This document shows positions 33,470 through 45,264 of a DNA stretch of 64,000 nucleotides, in pieces. The position numbers and the translations under genes were made by a program. Location of the stretch: positions 434,001 through 498,000 of the forward strand of contig JAYKXP010000023.1 of the NCBI GenBank assembly GCA_037176845.1. Direction: 5' to 3'. The notes under the pieces were generated by a model. The model saw nothing but the letters and a program-made list of their open reading frames with translations. It was not told where the DNA came from and did no database searches. This DNA comes from Paramarasmius palmivorus (lineage: Eukaryota; Basidiomycota; Agaricomycetes; Agaricales; Marasmiaceae). Each line of letters opens with the position of its first letter. Position 1 is the first letter of the stretch.

Positions 33470-34450
33470 CAGGCTAGGATGTGGTGTGAAGGGAGAGAAG
33501 ATAGGAATACAAGAAGGCCGGTCACGCCGGCTAGCACGTTGCTACCACGTCGTAAGATTACGGCAGTGACTTCGCAATCCTTCTTCGCTACCCCCACATC
33601 CCCTCTACTCTCAGTCTGGTTGATACCTCGATTGACGATTCCAATCACAACAGCGATAGGTATGCTTCCATGTTGTTTTGCAGCGTGCTTGTTGCTAATC
33701 CATGCTCCCAGAATCGCTTACTATAGCTTGATATACTCTGTGTGTTATCGCTTCTCACAATGATTCGGTTAACTGCTCATACCTCCACTAGCAATGTCTT
33801 TCGAGTCGAACATATAAAAAATCTTACGTTGCGGTTTATTTATCTCCCCTCGCTCATTGTCCCTGCTGGCTTTACTCCGTAGATTCACCTATCTGGAAGG
33901 CTTGACGCCATAGAGGAACGAACGTAGAGGTGTATGCGTATGACCAATGGTATGTTACTGTGTGACTTTGACTCGCAGCCGTTAGTCCTACTCGCATTCA
34001 ACGACAGACTCCCGGCTCCTACCACCCTGACAACGCTCTCACCTTGACTCTCATCCAATTACCCTGTTTACACCGCCTACCGCTAGAAAACCACAGACCA
34101 TCCAATGAAACCATACCTCCGCATCCTATTACTAGTTGCTAGAGGTATCTTCTCGGTTCTTTTACTCCGCTCCTTTCGCTTACTCGTTTGTGTTTCAGTT
34201 GTCCGTAAAAGTTGTCCGTAAAGCTCGACAAGTGCGCTGCTGAGCTGTATGGGTATAATGGTACGCCAGCACGCGGTTTTCACTCCCCGTCCTCAGACTT
34301 ACTTACATTCAACTGACGACCCTTTATTCGCAGATGTTCGTCTCCAACTGAGCCTTGCCCATTACTACATATTATCTTTGCATGCATGAAGATCCCACAT
34401 CGATGAATAGAGAGACAGTACGTACCTGTGCCTCTCGAAATCTCGATCGA
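33470..34450 (+). repeat. Repeat unit R, copy 2 (truncated)
   Basis: It begins GGATGTGGTGTGAAGGGAGA, keeps the TTACGGCAGTGACTTCGCAA block, and carries the later exon-like block CAGATGTTCGTCTCCAACTG (34332) and the GAGAGACA|GTACGTACC donor (34413). It is cut off before the usual end and joined to an F-box fragment. Confidence 0.6.
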
Positions 34451-34579
34451 CCTAACGATCACGGTGGAGGATGCTGCATGTTACTCCTCCCTTGTCACAC
34501 TCAACTTCAAGACCAGATCAGCCAAGTCGGGGATATAGCTCATCCGTCTCTCTCATTTCTTTGAAGCCATCTACCTCCG

Positions 34580-35041
34580 GAGCTCGGGAACAGGTAGAGA
34601 TGACGATAATCCTGTACGGGAACAGCCACGACCCGTGTTACCGTATCTCCGTTCACTCTTACTCTCGATATCTACGCTAGCAACCATCTCGGCGATGGAC
34701 TCATCGCCACCAGTCTCATTCACGATCGTCTCACCTTACCTTCACTGGATACCCTCTCACATACATTCAAACACGTGCCCATCGACATCTCAGAATTTGA
34801 CTCGTCATTTGTCATTATCTCCCTCTCACAAATGATCGAGCGCTCCAATTCCCTGCTCTCGTCCCTCCAGCTCGAAAATGTATCCATTAAGGATGTGGAC
34901 CTGGTGCAGCAGATGAGGCTCCTGGAGGCACTTGAAGTTCGCGCCATTGAAATTTGGGTATACCAGCTGCGTCGAACAGGAAGCCATGGTAATATCGTGA
35001 CCCATCATAAACCCGATGGGTCCACTTTTCTCACTGTTTGA
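34580..35041 (+). pseudogene. F-box/LRR relic, 3' portion
   Basis: It contains LPSLDTLSHTFKHVPIDISE and MIERSNSLLSSLQLENVSIK, very similar to the relic at 30.9-31.05 kb, then the same junction to the DUF6534 segment. No F-box is present. Confidence 0.65.
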
Positions 35042-35103
35042 GTCGGTTCCTTTCAAACGCAATGACTAGCCATTTATAAAGATCAATCGAGTCACTTACT
35101 TCC

Positions 35104-36969
35104 TCAACTCCCGTTCTGCTTGAACCCGAATTGTCCTAACTGGCAGATCAAAAACAAATCAGCCTCCCAATGAATAACATACTCACGGGTTCAGTATCAT
35201 CTGTATCTGAAACGGTGGTATTCCTTATTCTGAACGTTCCAAGTTCCACTGTATCTTCGGCTGATTGGAATGTTGTACGCCTTGAGTTGAGGCTAGACGA
35301 GATGAATACTATCCCTGGACCTAGAGAGGATAATTGTGACATACGTTGACAGTAAAGAGGTTATAAACACTGAGTGTGAGGTTCAAAATCAGCGAACTCG
35401 GACTCGGAGCATTAGCCGCAATTTCTTACAATAACACAGATTTTGGTAAATCGCCCAAAAGACGAGACTGTTGGGTTGGAGCGTGACCTAGAAGACTGTT
35501 CAGCAGAGGTAGCTATGTATGTATGGATCAAGACGTACGAGAAGTACGATAATAATGCTGGCGACGCTGTGACCGATTCGGTTTATTATATTTTGAAAGT
35601 TATGTTACGTCCTCACGTCGTCAGTGCCCCGGTGTTGATCGTATATAGGATGAGCTTGTTAATGATGCTATCAGTGCTGATGGAGGCTGTTATAAATTTG
35701 GGGGTCTCAGTGATTCAAATAGAAAGTACCTCTTGATACCTGTGCGGCTCTTGTGAAGGTAGAATGATAATGCTACGGTGCATATGATATCGTTTGCCAT
35801 AAGAAGCCCCAATTTAGTAAGAGGCAATGTCTGATATGGCGTAGTGTGAATTTCGTTGACTTTGGGTATGGGATGTAGCTATGGTTCACCGTTGTAGCTC
35901 TTGATTGAAGAGCTTCGAGAACCTCCATTTTTTCTCTGGTACTATATGAAGGATACCGTTAGGACGTTCCCGGAGGTGATAGCGATTGTAGACTTGCAGG
36001 ATAATGGCTTCGACTGAAGATTGATGAGGGCGTGGCGTTGAATAGGGATGTACAACACGTACCGATGCATATAGCTATCCGTAATAAGCATTTTCGGTAA
36101 ATAGATAGATACTAGTTTCGCACACATACCTATTTCAGCAACTTTTAGTGCACACTGTAGAGGTTGGTCAAGAGAAATGCATATGGACCATGTAAACGAT
36201 AGTGCTTACCACCAATGTAGGTGTCGTCCAATCTTTCTTGAAGCTGACTGCAACATGTCAGTATCCGATTTTACTCGTTACTAGATCGCGACTTACGACG
36301 ATAAATTCAAAATACGTAGAATGCGTGTACGATGAATTCGGTCACAACCTAGGCATCGTGATGGTTTACTTCGAGTACAAAGGAAAGGAAGGGAAAAGTA
36401 TCGTACAGTAGCTGGTATTCTGGCCTGTCCTCATTCAGCAATTGTGGAAACTCTGAGCATGAATGTCACTCCTCACAAGTTCACTCCTACACAAATGACA
36501 GATTTCAGTAACGGATACGAGTTTGAAAGAACGAGTTCACGAACCAGGTGTACGTGTTCAAAGGCGCTCCAATTCCAAAATTGAGGATTAGACGATAGTA
36601 TATCCCACGAATGGCTAGTATCTCAGCGGCGGTCCCGAGGGCCCTGTGTATTACGGATGTCAATGTCGGGATAAAATTGTCTGGTGAAGTATACATTAAT
36701 ACGAGAACCTAGTATCGATATCTTCGTCAACATCCTGAAGAAACCACGACAAAAACGCTCACTCACGATGATTCGAAGCGAGATTTGATCATTGTAATTC
36801 TGGAAATAAGACCACGTTTGAAGACACGTAACACCATATAAGCTGTATATCTAGTGATGAGTGATCACGCTGTAGAGTTGTATCAAGCGTAAATTTACCC
36901 TGTCGCAAAGAAGGCACCTATCAAGGTTGCTCCCCAGGTGATTCCTAGGTCAGAAAGAATTGCCGTCAT
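35104..36969 (-). CDS. DUF6534 multi-pass membrane protein, copy C
   Basis: The start exon from 36969 reads MTAILSDLGITWGATLIGAF. The later exons match copies A and B in order, ending LGQFGFKQNGS (stop 35104-35106). The block with LNSRRTTFQSAEDTVELGTF precedes the last intron. As in copy B, the exon before the TEFIV segment reads through one in-frame TAG just at a CCTAG acceptor, so either a tiny intron is used or the gene is slightly damaged. Copies B and C lie in ~3.5-kb duplicated blocks with an F-box fragment downstream and an R unit upstream of each gene. Confidence 0.65.
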
Positions 36970-37659
36970 TGTGAGAAGAAAGGATTGGTGATAGCTATGC
37001 CTGAGTCCTCGCTTTATATATCGTGCTATCCAATATCGGGAAGACGATCACTACCACCCTTTTGGTGCGGTCCTCAGCGCGGGTTTTGCATCATGGATGA
37101 GCTCACTTCCCGAGACGGAACAGCTCCGCAGCGAGAACCAGTAATGCGGCGATGGTTCATCAACCTTTCCTTTTGGGTGGGTGAAAAAGCCGGCAGTGTT
37201 TGCGTTGAAGCTGGCGCGCGCTAGTGTTTGTTTTTCGCCTGTTACTTAATGTGAGTAACAAAATCAAAATGCACATGTATAATAGAAACATTCTTCAATT
37301 TCTTGACTGCCGAAATTAGACTAGTTCGGGCGATGTGGGTATTGATTGAGGTATGAGAAAACACGCGTCACCAGCCCGAAGTTCTCAGAGCCATCTTCCG
37401 GTTGTCCTGATCAATCAAGATGGAGTCAACGGGAGAGAGCTAATGATAATCTTATGACATCCTACGCGACCAACATCATTGGTGAGCTCTCGATTCACCA
37501 GCGACGAATACTGATCATGATGCAATGTATCATGCCTGAACTACAACTCCGTTTGGCAAACCGAGGTTGTCATGTTTCTGTCGTGTCTCTTGCATTGTAT
37601 TCCCAATCACAGCGAACAAATTTATCGCTTTATCCGTAGTTGGCTCTTGGTTACTGGTT
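36970..37659. other. Shared 5' flank of DUF6534 copy C
   Basis: It contains the GCGCGGGTTTTG block found upstream of copy B. No gene recognised. Confidence 0.35.
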
Positions 37660-39299
37660 CAACGAACTTCTGTGCCGTGAGAAGAAAGAGAAGACGCGAG
37701 ATCATGATGGTATGAAAGAAGGGCAGTCACGTTGGCTAGCACATTGATAACACGTTTTGAGGTTACGGCAGATGGTTTGCAATCTTTTTTCGCTACCACC
37801 ATGTCCGCTCGACTCTCAGTTCGCTCATCGTATCTGCTGCTCCCTTCTATCCATAGCCTTATACGCAACCTTATAGATGATATCTCGATTGCCGATGTCG
37901 ATCACAGGGACAATAGGTATGTTTCCATTCTGTTATACAACGCGCTTGTTGACGAACCAAGCTCAGAGTCGACTGCTACGACTTAATATGCTTGGTGTTA
38001 TCACTTTTGACATCGACACAGTACCTTATTCATGGTTTCGCTAGCGATGTCTTTCGACTCGGATCTATAGCAAATCCAGATCACCTCACGTCACCGTATT
38101 GTTCCCCCGCTCCCTTTGCTCATCGTGCTTGCTGGCTTTACTCCGTAAGCCTTAGATCCAACTATCCTGAACGCCTGGTGCTGTAGAAGAATGGAGGTGG
38201 AGGCGTACGCGTAGGGCTACCAGTACATCATCACGCGATTTTGACTCGCTGTGTACATCATCACGCGATTTTGACTCGCTGTGGTCAGCCAACTCTGCCC
38301 AACACTCCCACCACAGCTCCTACTCAACAACCATGTAGACATCGCTTACCGTTCAGACAAGCACAGTTTTTCATTCAAAGAGACTCTACCTGCGCATGCC
38401 ATTACTAGCTGCTAGAGGTACATTCCCGGTTCTTTTCCTCCGCTCTTTTCGCTCACTCCTTAGTGTTCCAGCTGTCGGAAAAGCTCGACATCGCAGAGAT
38501 TGTGAACATAGAAAAGTGCCCTGCTGGTTGTATGGGTATAATGGTACGCCAACAAGCGGTTTTCACTCCCCTCCTCAGACTTCACATTCATCTGACAACC
38601 CAGTCGCAGATGTCCGTCTCCAACTGTATCATTGCACGCATGAAGATCTCCCACACCAATGAACAGAGAGACAGTACGTACCTGTGCCTCTCCTTCCTAT
38701 CCTTCCGCTCACGCTCAATATCTAAGCTCGATCTCGTCCGCCCACCCCATCGATCGATACCCCGATGACCATGGTGGAGAATGCTGCAAATTATAGAGTT
38801 CCTGGTATGTCGAAACGCGGCTATCCCCCTCCCTTACCCACACTTAACGGGCAAGTCGGAAATACAGCCCATCCGCCTCTTATTCCAAGATGTATGCAGA
38901 AGGATGGGGAACGGTTGGAATTGCGGCGCCTAAGGTACGTATCCACTTCCTCATCTCCCCATTGCATTACTTATCACCGATATTAGCACCCAGCCTACCG
39001 TGAAGAACTGATCTACACCCACACGCCCCGCTTTTGATGTCCCGACCTAGTATGAAAAGACCTGTCAAATAGACGTCACAGTGAGATGGGTGGAGGAAGC
39101 GAGGTATTGGGGGTGCTGGGTGTGTTGTTGGTCGGATGAGAAACGATAGGGAGCGAGGGGGCGAGTACGCCCTTCCGTGCTATTTTGTTCCTCGCGTTTC
39201 GTGCTTCTCGATCACTACACATGTTACCTGTAACATTTCTATCTATGGATATTATGGAATTACTCAAAACTAAACTAAACGTTAGCTGAACTCCTGGTA
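37660..39299 (+). repeat. Repeat unit R, copy 3 (near full length)
   Basis: This copy shows the intron-like structure best. Candidate introns are 38674-38726, 38805-38855 and 38935-38986, all GT-AG. Joining 38610-38673, 38727-38804 and 38856-38934 leaves an open frame of about 80 codons starting MSVSNCIIARMKISHTNEQR and ending soon after in the next block. The frame is not clearly kept in other copies and I recognise no domain. The unit ends at the tRNA-Gly remnant at 39301. Confidence 0.55.
38223..38282. repeat. 30-bp perfect tandem duplication
   Basis: The unit starting GTACATCATCACGCGATTTT is present twice head to tail inside R copy 3; other R copies have it once. Confidence 0.75.
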
Positions 39300-39300
39300 T

Positions 39301-39381
39301 TGCATTAAGAGGGAATCGAACTCCCGGCGGGTCGAGGAAAGCAAGGACTATTCAAATGGAAACGAGCCGGGTTACCGCCGG
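39301..39381 (-). pseudogene. tRNA-Gly pseudogene
   Basis: The 3' half is complete apart from one T-arm change (GAACTCCCGG on the plus strand). The intron is present, but the 5' half is altered (GGAAACGAGCCGGG) and the D-arm start and 5' acceptor are lost. Confidence 0.65.
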
Positions 39382-39677
39382 TCGACGGATCCGGTTTGAA
39401 TTAGTTGGTATATCTACTCTTGCAAGGCTTTGATACCTCCAGTACTTACTCACTTTCGACTTGGCTCGGTATTGCTCATAAGGAAGCCTGAATTACGTCA
39501 CATGTCGGGCGCTCAAAGCTACTACTCGGGGCCACGAGAGAGTAATGAAATCCTTATCGATAACGCACATCGATCGTCTTAGCTTGCTCAACAACCACCA
39601 TCTGCCATCGTCTCAAGTTTGTTATCATGCGTTCAACACTGCGTATATATCTCTGATTGAACTTACCTATCCAGATA

Positions 39678-40556
39678 ATGTCCCTAAACACAATCCCACC
39701 CGAAATCTGGCTGAAGATCTTCCATAACCTTCCCGCTAGCGAATTATGCCATGTCCTTCTCAGCTGCAAGTCATTTCATGCACTCGCCAAAGAGGAGATA
39801 TATCAGGACATTTCTCTCTCCTCACCTCAGAACATCGTTAAATTCCTTCTCCACATCAAAAAGAACGACGATGCAGCACAAAAGGTTGTATCTCTGCGAT
39901 TCAATCACCGGTACGTCGTATTTCTAAGATCGACTAACTGTTTCTCAAGTTTTCACCGAAGCCATCTGCTATACGTCAACAACGCTCATCTGGGTTCGAT
40001 TCTACAACTTTCAAAGACAACTCTACCCCGACTCGTGAACCTCCGAAATCTAGGACTATATGGTGTCCCACGAAACTACGACGCCTATCTAAACTCGGCG
40101 TGGTTCAGCCAGATTTTGGATGAATGCACATTCCCGCATCTTCGAATGTTCGAAACGGATGTTATGTTGACTCAAGACAGTATCGATAACTTTCTGTTCC
40201 GACATCAGAGTACAATCGAGGTGCTTTCTCTGCGCAGTGATTGGAATGCGATTTTCAGCATAGAACCCCCACTTCGATGTGACCGGTTGGTGATGTTTGC
40301 ATGTCGACCGTTCCTTCTGCGGAGGTGGTTACCGATGATCAACGTTCCAGCTTTACGACGGGTGGTGGTGTATGTGGGGGAGGAATGTGACCTCAACGCT
40401 CTCCGGGAAAATATCGAAAATTTGACTATTGGGATTCCGGAAATGGAAATACAGGTATATGGAGAGATCCCGGTTGGAGATGTATGGAATGCGGTATCCC
40501 ATCATCCTCTTGTTGGAGTGTTGAAGGTGGTGAAGGTGGATGAAGCATTTGATTAG
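39678..40556 (+). CDS. F-box protein, 275 aa, two exons
   Basis: The start MSLNTIPPEIWLKIFHNLPA is the F-box; LSCKSFHALAKEEIYQDISL follows. A 51-base intron (39911-39961) with a CTAAC branch site interrupts FNHR|HLLYVNN; it is a multiple of three without a stop, so the unspliced frame also stays open (299 codons). The C-terminal part is leucine-rich (LPRLVNLRNLGLYGVPR, FPHLRMFETDVML). It would act as an SCF ubiquitin-ligase receptor. A close paralogue lies at 52681, and the upstream ~100 bases are duplicated too (CTTATCGATAA, TTGCTCAAC). Confidence 0.8.
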   Translation: MSLNTIPPEIWLKIFHNLPASELCHVLLSCKSFHALAKEEIYQDISLSSPQNIVKFLLHIKKNDDAAQKVVSLRFNHRYVVFLRSTNCFSSFHRSHLLYVNNAHLGSILQLSKTTLPRLVNLRNLGLYGVPRNYDAYLNSAWFSQILDECTFPHLRMFETDVMLTQDSIDNFLFRHQSTIEVLSLRSDWNAIFSIEPPLRCDRLVMFACRPFLLRRWLPMINVPALRRVVVYVGEECDLNALRENIENLTIGIPEMEIQVYGEIPVGDVWNAVSHHPLVGVLKVVKVDEAFD

Positions 40557-41356
40557 AATGGTGAGGCATTCCTTTTCTTTTTGTGGAGGTGCGCTCAAGA
40601 ACGTAGTTTAAACCTCTAGAGAGAACCGGCGCATGTACAGTATATGGCCTGATACTGCACCGTTGACTAGAGGCAAAAGAAGGTCGATCAGCGCAAGCAC
40701 AAGAGTTCTGCGTCGAGAAATTATGCTCCCATCATGCCATCTTCAGTCATATTGTGAGAGTTTCTCTGAGCGTGGCTCTTGGATCATGATAATATCCCCC
40801 GAGTGTGTTCGGCCACGGTCGCTTTACGATCACCGTTGATGGTGATGTTATGTTATTTTTTTCATGCTGTTATTCACTTCATGCCCCATGACGCTGGAAA
40901 TTAAATTGAAATTGAGCGAGATGTTCAGAGTACCTTCACGAGAGCTCAAGCGCTCAAAAGGATTGTGAGGCAAAAAGGGTCGAAAAGGTCTTATTGAAGA
41001 CACATTTATTGGTGCACACGTCGAAACGATGGCTAGAAAGCTATCAGTTCCTTGTGCAAGGTATATAGTACCCCAAGTGGGACACCGCAAGATTGGTGGT
41101 GACGATATTAACACTATTTATCCCATCAACGCTGATAACCTGGATTCTAGATTCCATTCACCGCAAACACGTGAATATCTAGCCGTGCTCAGATCAAAGA
41201 GACATGAATGATTCAGGTCGTCGCGATAAGTCAAGGATTCGGCAGCGAAGATATGTAATTCTGAGCGCTCCACACGCTTGAGATAACTAGAGAAATCGAT
41301 GCACGAGAAGTCGGCGAGGAATCGAAGATGAAGGCGCTAAAGAAAAAAAGACGCGA
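40557..41356. other. No gene recognised
   Basis: Intergenic. Frames at 40633, 40848 and 41029 show no domain. Confidence 0.35.
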
Positions 41357-42658
41357 CTAGTCTATCCAGGATCCTGGCATGTTCACCGTATTATTGACCT
41401 CTTCAAATTGATCCGACTTTCTTGCACCAATGACTTCCATCTCGGGGAACCCCATGCTCTGTGCCCAGTCAGAAGTTTTTGGGTCAAATCCACGTGCTAT
41501 TTGCCATTCATCTAAGGCTGCATAGTCTTCCTTTCGCCATGACCAACGCTCTTCACCTCTACGTACAGAGACCTTAGAGCGAAAGAAAAGGTCTCTGACC
41601 CCGGCGCTTTCAGAGCGCTAAGCAACGAAAAAGAGCTGAGCTTGATGTGACCACGGCAAACCCCGAACTCAGTTGCCCCCGTTCCTGGGCGATTGTCTCC
41701 CAGACGGCTACAGACGGGTTCCCTTTTAGGGTGTCTGTAGCCGTCTGGTAAGCGAGACTATGTGCTAGCATGGATACATGCCGTACTACTTATTTCAGGG
41801 ATATTTTTTAGATCGTATCTTGGCCAATCGGTGGGTTTTTCAGAGATGGAACTTGTACATAATGTGCCTCCCATATCTACTCATATGTTATAGGAATGCC
41901 AATTGTTTTGGTCCTTTGGCAAATGATGTTATGAGTCGGAAAGTTGAGCTTTGAATTGTCACTTACTATCATGAGGTCGAGGTAGAGTCTTTCCCATAAC
42001 GGGGCATTATGAATCACATTGTTGAAAGGGATCATCTCTGGGAAAACCACTCAGGACATAGCTTCATAGTGACGGAGGAAAATGCCCTACCACCATGGAA
42101 TATTAACATTGGGACGTTCGATCGACCGATTCCAAACAGCTGGAATTTGTTCGGGGACCTAAGCAATCTGTCATGCTTTCAAACCATTTTAAATGAATCA
42201 GAATTACATACCTCGCATGCAACGCTTCTCGAAAGTCCTTTTCCCAAACACAATGTGAGCCGCTGCCTCTATAGAATACTGCGGTAAATTTGGCTTTCTT
42301 GTCGACCAGCTTCACGGTATATGTAGTTCTTCGAACCTGGTGGCCAACGACGATCTTCGGGCCTGTACTTGTATATTCTACGCGACAATCCCCGCTAATT
42401 TGAGAATGCATCTCTTTCAACACAATGACATCGCCAGTGATCACTTCATGAAACTATATATACGTCAATTCAGCTTCGAATGTGGTTACTTTCTAAATCA
42501 CTTACCTCGTCGTACACAGCGCGCTTTGTCATGATTTCCTTGGTGGTACCTCCAAAGATAACATTTCCTTGGATTATGCCATGGTTATTGACTTGATGCC
42601 CCCCAGTGTCATTACTGATGCTATCCAGAAAAGAAAAGTGCGAGCACTCCTTGAACAT
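41357..42658 (-). pseudogene. Broken paralogue of the 515-aa kinase-like-fold gene
   Basis: The first four exons are well kept: MFKECSHF and NNHGIIQGNVIFGG (start 42658), FHEVITGDVIVLKEM, QLFGIGRSNVPMLIFHG and MIPFNNVIHNAPLWERLYLD. The next exon survives only in part near 41830-41900, with stops. The C-terminus reappears at 41357-41540 as WQIARGFDPKTSDWAQSMGF and ends MPGSWID. The missing middle is replaced by unrelated DNA that includes a hairpin repeat at 41700. It cannot make the full protein. Confidence 0.75.
41679..41760 (+). repeat. Hairpin repeat, left copy
   Basis: CCAGACGGCTACAGAC (41700-41715) and GTCTGTAGCCGTCTGG (41733-41748) form a perfect 16-bp hairpin. The whole ~80-base block is repeated in inverted orientation at 42869-42950. 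Confidence 0.75.
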
Positions 42659-42868
42659 ATCTCGACTTTTGAAAGTCTAGGCGGACTAGTGATGGGTAAG
42701 TGACAGCGAAGGAAGAGAGGAAGGACGTGCTTTGAGCCCCACAGCACTTTACAGCAATTTGACTCTCTTTGGACAATTCATTAACTCTGTACAAAATTTG
42801 ATATAGCCTTTGATGACTATGCTCTATTTCAACATTCTGGTTCCCGTTTATACAGTCCATCTGGTATA

Positions 42869-42950
42869 GTCTCGCTTATCAGACGGCTATAGACACCCGA
42901 AAAGGGAGCCCATCTGTAGCCGTCTGGGCGACAATTGCCCAGGAACGGGA
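42869..42950 (-). repeat. Hairpin repeat, right inverted copy
   Basis: The reverse complement of the block at 41679-41760 with about seven changes. The two face each other across the broken paralogue, as two foldback MITE copies or as the inverted ends of one ~1.27-kb element. Confidence 0.7.
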
Positions 42951-42999
42951 CGGCACCCTACTCTCACGGCACCCCTACTCCCCCCTCACGCAATTGAGC

Positions 43000-43564
43000 T
43001 CACAACCCCCCATATTCCAAGATCTGTGGAAAATCAGTGAGATGTGAGCTGCACTCACTTTCAACCTTGCGCCAGAAGGTGGTGTAAGGTCGAATAGTGC
43101 TCACTTTGAAGAATACTTCCATTGCGACGCGCATTTCACATTTGCCGGCATATGCTGATATGCATGATGTCAAGTTAATGATGCCCGCCTTGTCGCAAGG
43201 ATACACCAGTGCCTCAAATTGAGGTGAAAGCGCTTCCGAGCCCTCTGATGTAGGTTCAGTACTTCCCCCGGTCAAGATTTCTCTGCAAATATGACTACTG
43301 TAGGTTGAATCTCAACATACCTGGTATCTTCTGTGGGATTCCCTTTGACCAGGGAAGTACGGCACATATATCAGAGGGCTTGGAAGAGCTTTCACCTCGA
43401 TATGAGGCAACACTGGTGTGACCTTTGCGACAAGATCGGGGCTCGGATGTGGTATTCTCACAGTAATTTAGATTACACCATTTTGAGCGTCGAAACTGAC
43501 AGTGATGATCTTCGTGGAAGATGAACTTGCATGGTCGTGTGGCGTTAAGCCGAACAATCGACAT
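43000..43564 (-). CDS. Hypothetical protein, tentative
   Basis: Two minus-strand frames (43295-43564 and 43000-43275) could be joined by an intron near 43265-43320, with blocks SVASYRGESSSKPSDICAVL and GIINLTSCISAYAGKCEMRV. I recognise no domain and cannot fix the start. It may be a small real gene or chance frames. Confidence 0.25.
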
Positions 43565-43742
43565 TCAGATACATAGGTTCTAGGTTCCAGCATGACTATT
43601 TAACGAGCAGACCAACATTTCCTTCCGATGTATATTTCACGCGCAACATTCGCAAGTGATGTATTCTTCCAGAGGGTACGTGTATCATGCTTCACTATTC
43701 AAGAAATGACTGATTCACTTCCTGTACAGCGTTTTTATTGGA

Positions 43743-44645
43743 ATGTCTCTACTGCTTGGGTGGACTTGCGCTTTTATGATTGAAGCGCACCACCCTGCAG
43801 ATAGCAACAGCTTGGACACTGTCGCTGCCAATTGGACGTGGTACTCTGGAGAGCCCACTGACATTAGCATCGCTTTGTTTGGTAATATGCCAGGGATTTG
43901 TGTGCCCGGGCAGGGGTATCCGATAGCAGCAAAGGGGATTATTGGTGATTTAAACATGACGATAGCGGATACCAAGGGACAGAAGGAAGGATTCACGATA
44001 TTTACCGTTAATAAATCTGGGTGAGCATCATTCGTTATCGAAGTTTTCGCGATTGATTAATGCGAGCTATAAGCGACTACATATTGTGCGCATACCACGT
44101 CTTGTCACGTACGGGAGACAATACGTAAGTATAATATTGGAAGCCTTTATCCAGTTTTAAGTCGCATATTCTCCCCTAGGAAAGATCCCTTGCAACTCAT
44201 TGCGAATTCCCCGGTCTTTACCTACGCACCAAAAAAGAGCAAAGCACTCATCGCCGGGACAATTACTGGTGTTATTGCACTCATCCTAACGATAGCGTCC
44301 TTGGCGTTGTGGTATCGACGCAACAGAGGAAAACACACAGAAGCTCCTCCTATCGAATCCTTCATTTCACCTTATCCCGATATAGTTCCTCGTGTGCATA
44401 GACCCCGCAAAGCCCACTGCATGAACGAGAATCCAGCTACCCCCTCGCATTCGGTGCATGGAAACAGACAGTTGTCTAACACGAATCCACTCCGGGCCAT
44501 TGCTTCCACGTCAGGTGCAGAGCGGCCCATCAACGGAGGCAACGTTTTTGATGGGCTTGTCCTGTACCACGAAGATAGCGGTTGGAGGCCACCAGTCCGT
44601 GGATGTATAAGAGAAGTACCTCCAAGGTACGGTGATGCTGCGTAA
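43743..44645 (+). CDS. Type I membrane protein, Kre9/Knh1-like extracellular part (tentative)
   Basis: The first exon (43743-44019) starts MSLLLGWTCAFMIEA, a short signal peptide. An extracellular beta-rich stretch follows with NWTWYSGEPTDISIALFG and GDLNMTIADTK, reminiscent of the Kre9/Knh1-like N-terminal domain of fungal surface proteins. An intron or two (44022-44180, phase not settled) lead to an exon with KDPLQLIANSP, a membrane helix ALIAGTITGVIALILTIASL and the stop-transfer YRRNRGK. The ~100-residue tail ends EVPPRYGDAA, another PPxY-type motif. An upstream exon may exist (ATG at 43629). The biological role is unknown; a cell-wall or sensor role is inference. Confidence 0.6.
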
Positions 44646-44804
44646 TAGCTTTTAATCCAACTATCCATATCTTCATAGTAAAACCACTAGGTATCATCAG
44701 TGTAGAAGAGGATCGTGTTTGCGTTAGAGTTTTACAACAAGATAAATTATAGCATTGCGGCTGTCTTTTTTAATGATCTGAATTGGTGAGGAGAGATGTA
44801 TAAA

Positions 44805-45110
44805 CTGCCACACTCCAGTTCCTTGCCTCGGCTGCCCCGATTAATCCTATGGGCCTGTGCCGACTGGAGGGGCGATCACTATCCCTTCGAGACATTACTC
44901 GAATCTCGTATGCGAAGTTTTCGTCGGATTGAGTCTGCGTATCTGTATCTGGTCGACGAACACCCAGACGCAAAGTGAAATGTCGATTGGAGCGGCCTGA
45001 AGGCGTTGTAGGAAAGTGGAATGGCAGTTAAAGTTAAACAACTCTTTAATCTGAACGACCTTCATTGCATTTACAGCCGCGCGAGAAAGGTTTTGCTTGG
45101 GTATGAGTGC
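44805..45110 (+). pseudogene. F-box/LRR C-terminal relic
   Basis: It matches the last ~90 codons of the gene at 47560: LPRLILWACADWRGDHYPFE, TLLESRMRSF and YLYLVDEHPDAK, followed by TGA and TAG codons where the intact gene has Trp and Gln. Nothing upstream belongs to it. Confidence 0.7.
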
Positions 45111-45264
45111 TTTGGAATGTTGGAATGTAACCTTGGACATCGTACTTATCGCTTTCTTGGCGGGTCATACTGGAATGTTGATCGAGGGAATATCGGTGTT
45201 GAAATTGATCACAGGAAACGTTTGATGGTGAATCTGTCATTATTTCTCTTATGATAACTTTTTA

